In this document: piece after piece, positions 60,119 to 64,000 of the stretch
How the letters are laid out: each line of letters opens with the position of its first letter
Position numbering within the stretch: the first letter of the stretch is position 1
Program-made: the position numbers and the translations under genes
Notes under the pieces: model-generated
The model's database searches: none
The model's input: the letters and a program-made list of their open reading frames with translations, nothing else
Told to the model about the DNA's origin: nothing
Source: Catonia carolina
Taxonomy: Eukaryota > Arthropoda > Insecta > Hemiptera > Achilidae
DNA length: 64,000 nt
Assembly (NCBI GenBank): GCA_035578175.1
Contig: JAQMRL010000008.1
Location: 94,869,041 to 94,933,040 of the forward strand
Direction: 5' to 3'

Positions 60119-61045
60119 ACTTTCTCTTGCCTATATGAATATAGGAAGGAAAGTATTGTTTTCATGTCGATTTTTCGAAATCGAGTTTTCACCGGATCTA
60201 TACGTTTTCAGACCCCCTGAACCCAAAAAACATGTTTTTAGCGATTGGTCTGTGTGTGTGTCTGTGTGTGTGTCTGTGTCTGTGTGTGAACAGAATATCT
60301 CAAGAACGGAACATCGTACGAACTTGAAACTTGAAACTTAAGTTACATACCACTACCGGACCCGACACGAACATTTTCATCAAAATCGGTCAACCGGAAG
60401 TAGTAGTTTATTCGTATAATTTTTCACTTTTTTGCGATTTTCTCAAAAACTGGTCCTACGATTTTTTTAAAAATCGCTTGGTTTACTCAATTTTTTATTC
60501 TCTACAAGATAGGGTAGGCGCCATGTTTGCTGAAATTCTGCGTGAGGCTGTTTTTACGTAAAACCATTTTCTTTTTAAGATTGCGGCTTTAATATGCATT
60601 TTATTGCAAAACGTTATGTAATAAAAGTTGTAGAAAATTTAAAAACCTACAACTTTTATTTCAAACATTTTTTTTGTATAACGCTTAGTTTAGCGGTAAT
60701 TTGCGATTTTAAGTTTTTTTCTCACGAAAACGTGAGAAAAAACAATTTTTTTAACATTTCGGCCTTAGTATGCATTTTACGACAAAAGTGTATATAATTA
60801 AATTTATAGAAAATTAAAAGATCTACAACTTTTATCTCAAGCATTTTTCTCTACAGAGCCTAGTTTAGAGAGAAAGAGTGATTTTCCGTATTTCTAAGCC
60901 AAACTGAGGTTGATTTTCATTTTGCGTCTTTCACTCATGATTAAAATTAGGTTATGTTTATTTCTAATGTTTTATTACTAATGTTAGGTTTATTGTTAAT
61001 TATTTGCATTGGCAAGAGAAAGTTGTGTGAGTGTTTCACACCAGA
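60119..61045 (-). mobile_element. Family H repeat, copy 9 (nearly full length)
   Basis: It starts ACTTTCTCTTGCC with a slightly shortened hairpin (cctatatgaatatagg), has a GT/GTCT tract at 60252-60290, internal stems near 60625 and 60720, and ends ggcaagagaaagt and gtttcacaccaga. A 'tttttgaggttagtttttg' segment near the end is missing. Flanks are TTTTTA on both sides, an exact six-base match. Confidence 0.92.
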
Positions 61046-62010
61046 TTTTTAATAATTGTTGGCCTTTCGTATTTTGTTGGTAATCGTTTTTGTTCGGTAA
61101 ATCGTTTGGTTGTGTACGTCGTACTGTTTTGTCTTCCAGATCGCTTTGTTTGTGCGGTTATTTGACAGTAATATTGTAATGTTTAATTTAGTAATTTAAC
61201 AGTAATGTTTTGTACTCAAACATTTTTAAGTTGTCATTAATTACATGTTTTTTTTTATATTGCCGGTTTAATATTTGCCTGCGGCGTAGCAACGCACGTC
61301 GGGTATCGCTAGTAATCTAATAAAAATTTAAAATCTATTTTGGCAGTAATTCTTATTAATTATTGACAAAGACATTAGATACAATAAATATTCATCAAAC
61401 ATTTCACAGAATAATAAAAATTTTAACCCTTGTTTTATAAAACAAAGGTAAAACATTTCTAGTCAGCTGCATGAATTGGAACTTTTAATCGCCTACAGTC
61501 TTTATCACAAAACCTACTCTCTACATGTAGGTATATTCTACGGAAATTACATTTCTAACTCGGAGACATTTTGAAATTATTTGTCAGTTCCATTGTTGTA
61601 AAATCTTTTGTTCAGGGGATAAAAGAGCTGGAATTTAAAATCTAGACCGAATGTCATTTTCTGTGGGTAAATTACATATATTTTAAGAATTTATGTCTTA
61701 TAAATAAGGAATATTAATTTTAGAGAGGACAATTTTAAACGATTAAGTAATTCTACTGATTTCTGGAACAAAAATAATTTTACTTTAAAAATCAAATATT
61801 AAAATTATGAACTTTCAATAAAAACTATCAAATTTACAATGCAAAATCTATCAAAATATCTTGACATAAAATTCTTGTAGTGATCAATCATATTTCAATA
61901 ATTCTAGGCGAAAATTTACGATTGGTTTTAAACTAAGTGTCTCGTACAAAATGTTTTAATTGAAATAGCTCTTAAAAAGCATTTTTTAAATTTTTAGAAC
62001 GCTTACACAA
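61046..62010. other. AT-rich DNA with a repeat-end fragment
   Basis: At 61262-61312 tttgcctgcggcgtagcaac and gcacgtcgggtatcgctagt stand out by GC content and resemble the opposite end of the dispersed repeat type at 5750. Nothing else was recognised. Confidence 0.4.
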
Positions 62011-62015
62011 TCACC

Positions 62016-62186
62016 ATGGTACATCTAAAAAAATTATACACAGATTTAAACATACCCACACTAAAACATAAAATATTTAACAAATCACACGAAATTAGAA
62101 TATCATCCCAAAATGTTGGCGTGAACCTCTTAGATAACACCCAAACACCGAAAACACTACGGCAAAAACATCCAACAACCTTTTTT
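62016..62186 (+). pseudogene. Jockey-type LINE C-terminal fragment, cut by H repeat
   Basis: The frame reads HLKKLYTDLNIPTLKHKIFN and NLLDNTQTPKTLRQKHPTTF. 'LY.DL.IPT....I.KFS' and 'NLLD......RL.R.HP' match the C terminus of Jockey-type LINEs, including the relic ending at 53275. H copy 10 is inserted in the T run directly after it. Confidence 0.6.
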
Positions 62187-62327
62187 ACTTTCTCTTGCCT
62201 ATATGAATATATAGGAAGGAAAGTATTGTTTTCATGTCGATTTTTCAAAATCGAGTTTTCACCGGATCTTTACGTTTTCAGACCCCCTGAACCCAAAAAA
62301 CATGTTTTTAGCGATTGGTCTGTGTGT

Positions 62328-62390
<63 letters not shown>

Positions 62391-63174
62391 TGTGTGTGAA
62401 CAGAATATCTCAAGAACGGAACATTGTTCGAACTTGAAACTTGAAACTTAAGTTACATACCACTACCGGACCCGACACGAACATTTTCATCAAAATCGGT
62501 CAACCGGAAGTAGTAGTTTATTCGTGTAATTTTTCACTTTTTTGCAATTTTCTCAAAAAATAGTCCTACGATTTTTTTAAAAATCGCCTGGTTTACTACA
62601 TTTTTTATGCTCTACAATATAGGGTAGGCGCCATGTTTGCTGAAATTCTGCGTGAGGCTGTTTTTACGTAAAAACTTTTTCTTTTTAAGATTGCGGCTTT
62701 AATATGCATTTTAGCGCAAAACGTTATATAATAAAAGTTGTAGAGAATGTAAAATTCTACAACTTTTATTTCAAACATGTTTTTGTATAACGCTTAGTTT
62801 AGCGGTAATTTGCGATTTTCTGTTTTTTTTCTCACGAAAACGTGAGAAAAATCGATTTTTTTAACATTTCGGTCTTAGTATGCATTTTACGACAAAAGTG
62901 TATATAATAAAAGTTATAGAAAATTAAAAGATCTACAACTTTTGTTTAGAGCATTTTTCTCTACAGAGCCTAGCTTAGCGTGAAAGCGTGATTTTCCGTA
63001 TTTTTAAGCCAAACTGAGTTCGATTGTCATTTTGCGTCATTCACTCATGATTAAAATAAGGTTATGTTTTTGAGGTTAGTTTTTGTTCATTTCTAATGTT
63101 TTAATACTAATGTTAGGTTTATTGTTAATTATTTGCATTGGCAAGAGAAAGTTGTGTGAGTGTTTCACACCAGA
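62187..63174 (-). mobile_element. Family H repeat, copy 10 (full length)
   Basis: This is the cleanest copy: hairpin cctatatgaatatatagg, a long (GT)n tract at 62321-62398, aaaagttgtagagaat paired with attctacaactttt near 62745-62770, ttttctcacg/cgtgagaaaa, and the TC-side end gtgtgagtgtttcacacca. Flanks are TTTTTTA on both sides, an exact seven-base match. Confidence 0.93.
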
Positions 63175-63341
63175 TTTTTTAAGGATAAGAAAACTTATAA
63201 ACTAACATGAGGAAAAATCATGAGGAGTTGTATCGATGGTGAATCCTTCATTCAAGACACATACAATTTATTACTTTGTTCATCCATAATCTATTTATTT
63301 TTCCATGGAGAACAGATTTTAGATTCTTCTGTTGTAAAAAA

Positions 63342-63759
63342 TCTGGTGTGAAACACTCACACGACTTTCTCTTGCCAATGCAAACAATTAACAATAAACC
63401 TTAAAATAGTAATAAAACATTAGAAATAAACAAAAAACTAACCTCAAAATCATAACCTTATTTCAATCATGAGAGAAACACGCAAAATGAAAATCAACCT
63501 CAGTTTGGCCTAAAAATACGGAAAATCAATCTTTCACGCTCAACTAGGCTCTGTAGAGAAAAATGCTTGAGATAAAAGTTGTAGATCTTTTAATTTCCTA
63601 TAAATTTTATTTTATACACTTTTGTCGTAAAATGCATTCTAAGACTGAAATCTTAAAAAAATCGATTTTTCACACGTTTTCGTGAGAAAAAAAAACAGAA
63701 AATCGTTAATTACCGCTAAACTAAGCGTTATACAAAAAAATGTTTGAAATAAAAGTTGG
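63342..63759 (+). mobile_element. Family H repeat, copy 11 (5' half)
   Basis: TCTGGTGTGAAACACTC start and H body to tgtttgaaataaaagttg, where it breaks off into unrelated sequence (gcctggcatataatt). The break is exactly at the first arm of the GTTGTAG/CTACAAC hairpin. It lies 167 bases from copy 10 in opposite orientation. Confidence 0.88.
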
Positions 63760-64000
63760 CCTGGCATATAATTATCTAAGTGTTCTGTTAATCTATAATA
63801 TCTCCTTAATATTCAACTTTCACGCAAAAGGTTTGGACTTCAGTCACCGATAAGAGAAATTCTGATGTTAGTGTCGGTATTACTCTTAAACATAGTTTAA
63901 TAAATTACTACACATGAAAAATCATCTCATAAAATTCACTAATAAAATTTACGAAGCAATAATAAAAAAAAACTTTTTTCTATAATTTTTAATAACAAAA
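63760..64000. other. AT-rich DNA, no gene seen
   Basis: Nothing was recognised up to the window edge. Confidence 0.35.

Overview
The window looks like strongly AT-rich nuclear DNA of an insect, most likely a hemipteran. That placement is an inference from an insect-type arrestin gene with very long introns, the mix of RTE, Jockey-like and other LINEs, mariner, hAT and pogo-type elements, and tRNA-derived SINEs. Nothing prokaryotic is present: no operons, rRNA or CRISPR array.

One host gene is recognisable. On the minus strand, five consecutive coding exons (46304-46434, 30943-31038, 16643-16822, 9617-9814, 4874-4988) have consensus splice sites and compatible phases. Together they encode about 240 residues of an alpha-arrestin (arrestin domain-containing protein). 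Both ends of the protein are missing. The five exons cover only 720 bases of a 41.6 kb span; the rest is introns packed with mobile elements.

Layout, left to right. 0-7.7 kb: arrestin exon E, a LINE tail with a TAA microsatellite, a pogo/Tigger derivative carrying a nested copy of the dominant repeat (family H), a second pogo-like MITE, and copies of an approximately 390-bp repeat (family C). 7.7-18.4 kb: exons D and C, three H copies, a MITE nested in one of them, a decayed transposase, a SINE and tRNA-like heads. 18.45-21.74 kb: a nearly intact RTE-type retrotransposon with a 12-bp target-site duplication. 21.9-30.6 kb: C copies with an odd 145-bp duplication, a mariner relic, SINEs, and a 628-bp transposon with 95-bp perfect terminal repeats. 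30.9-46.4 kb: exons B and A, many LINE relics (one RTE relic split by a 585-bp TA-flanked element), and a hAT element with an 8-bp duplication. 46.4-64 kb: a tandem array of four SINEs, a SINE/C/H nest, Jockey-type relics and five long H copies.

The most notable structure is family H, about 970 bp long, with eleven full or partial copies. It begins TC, has 13-bp subterminal inverted repeats, internal perfect hairpins, an internal (GT/AC)n tract and a terminal hairpin just before its 3' end. It always sits beside A/T runs. This architecture resembles non-autonomous Helentron-associated elements, but at least two copies show possible TTTTTA-type duplications, so the class is open.
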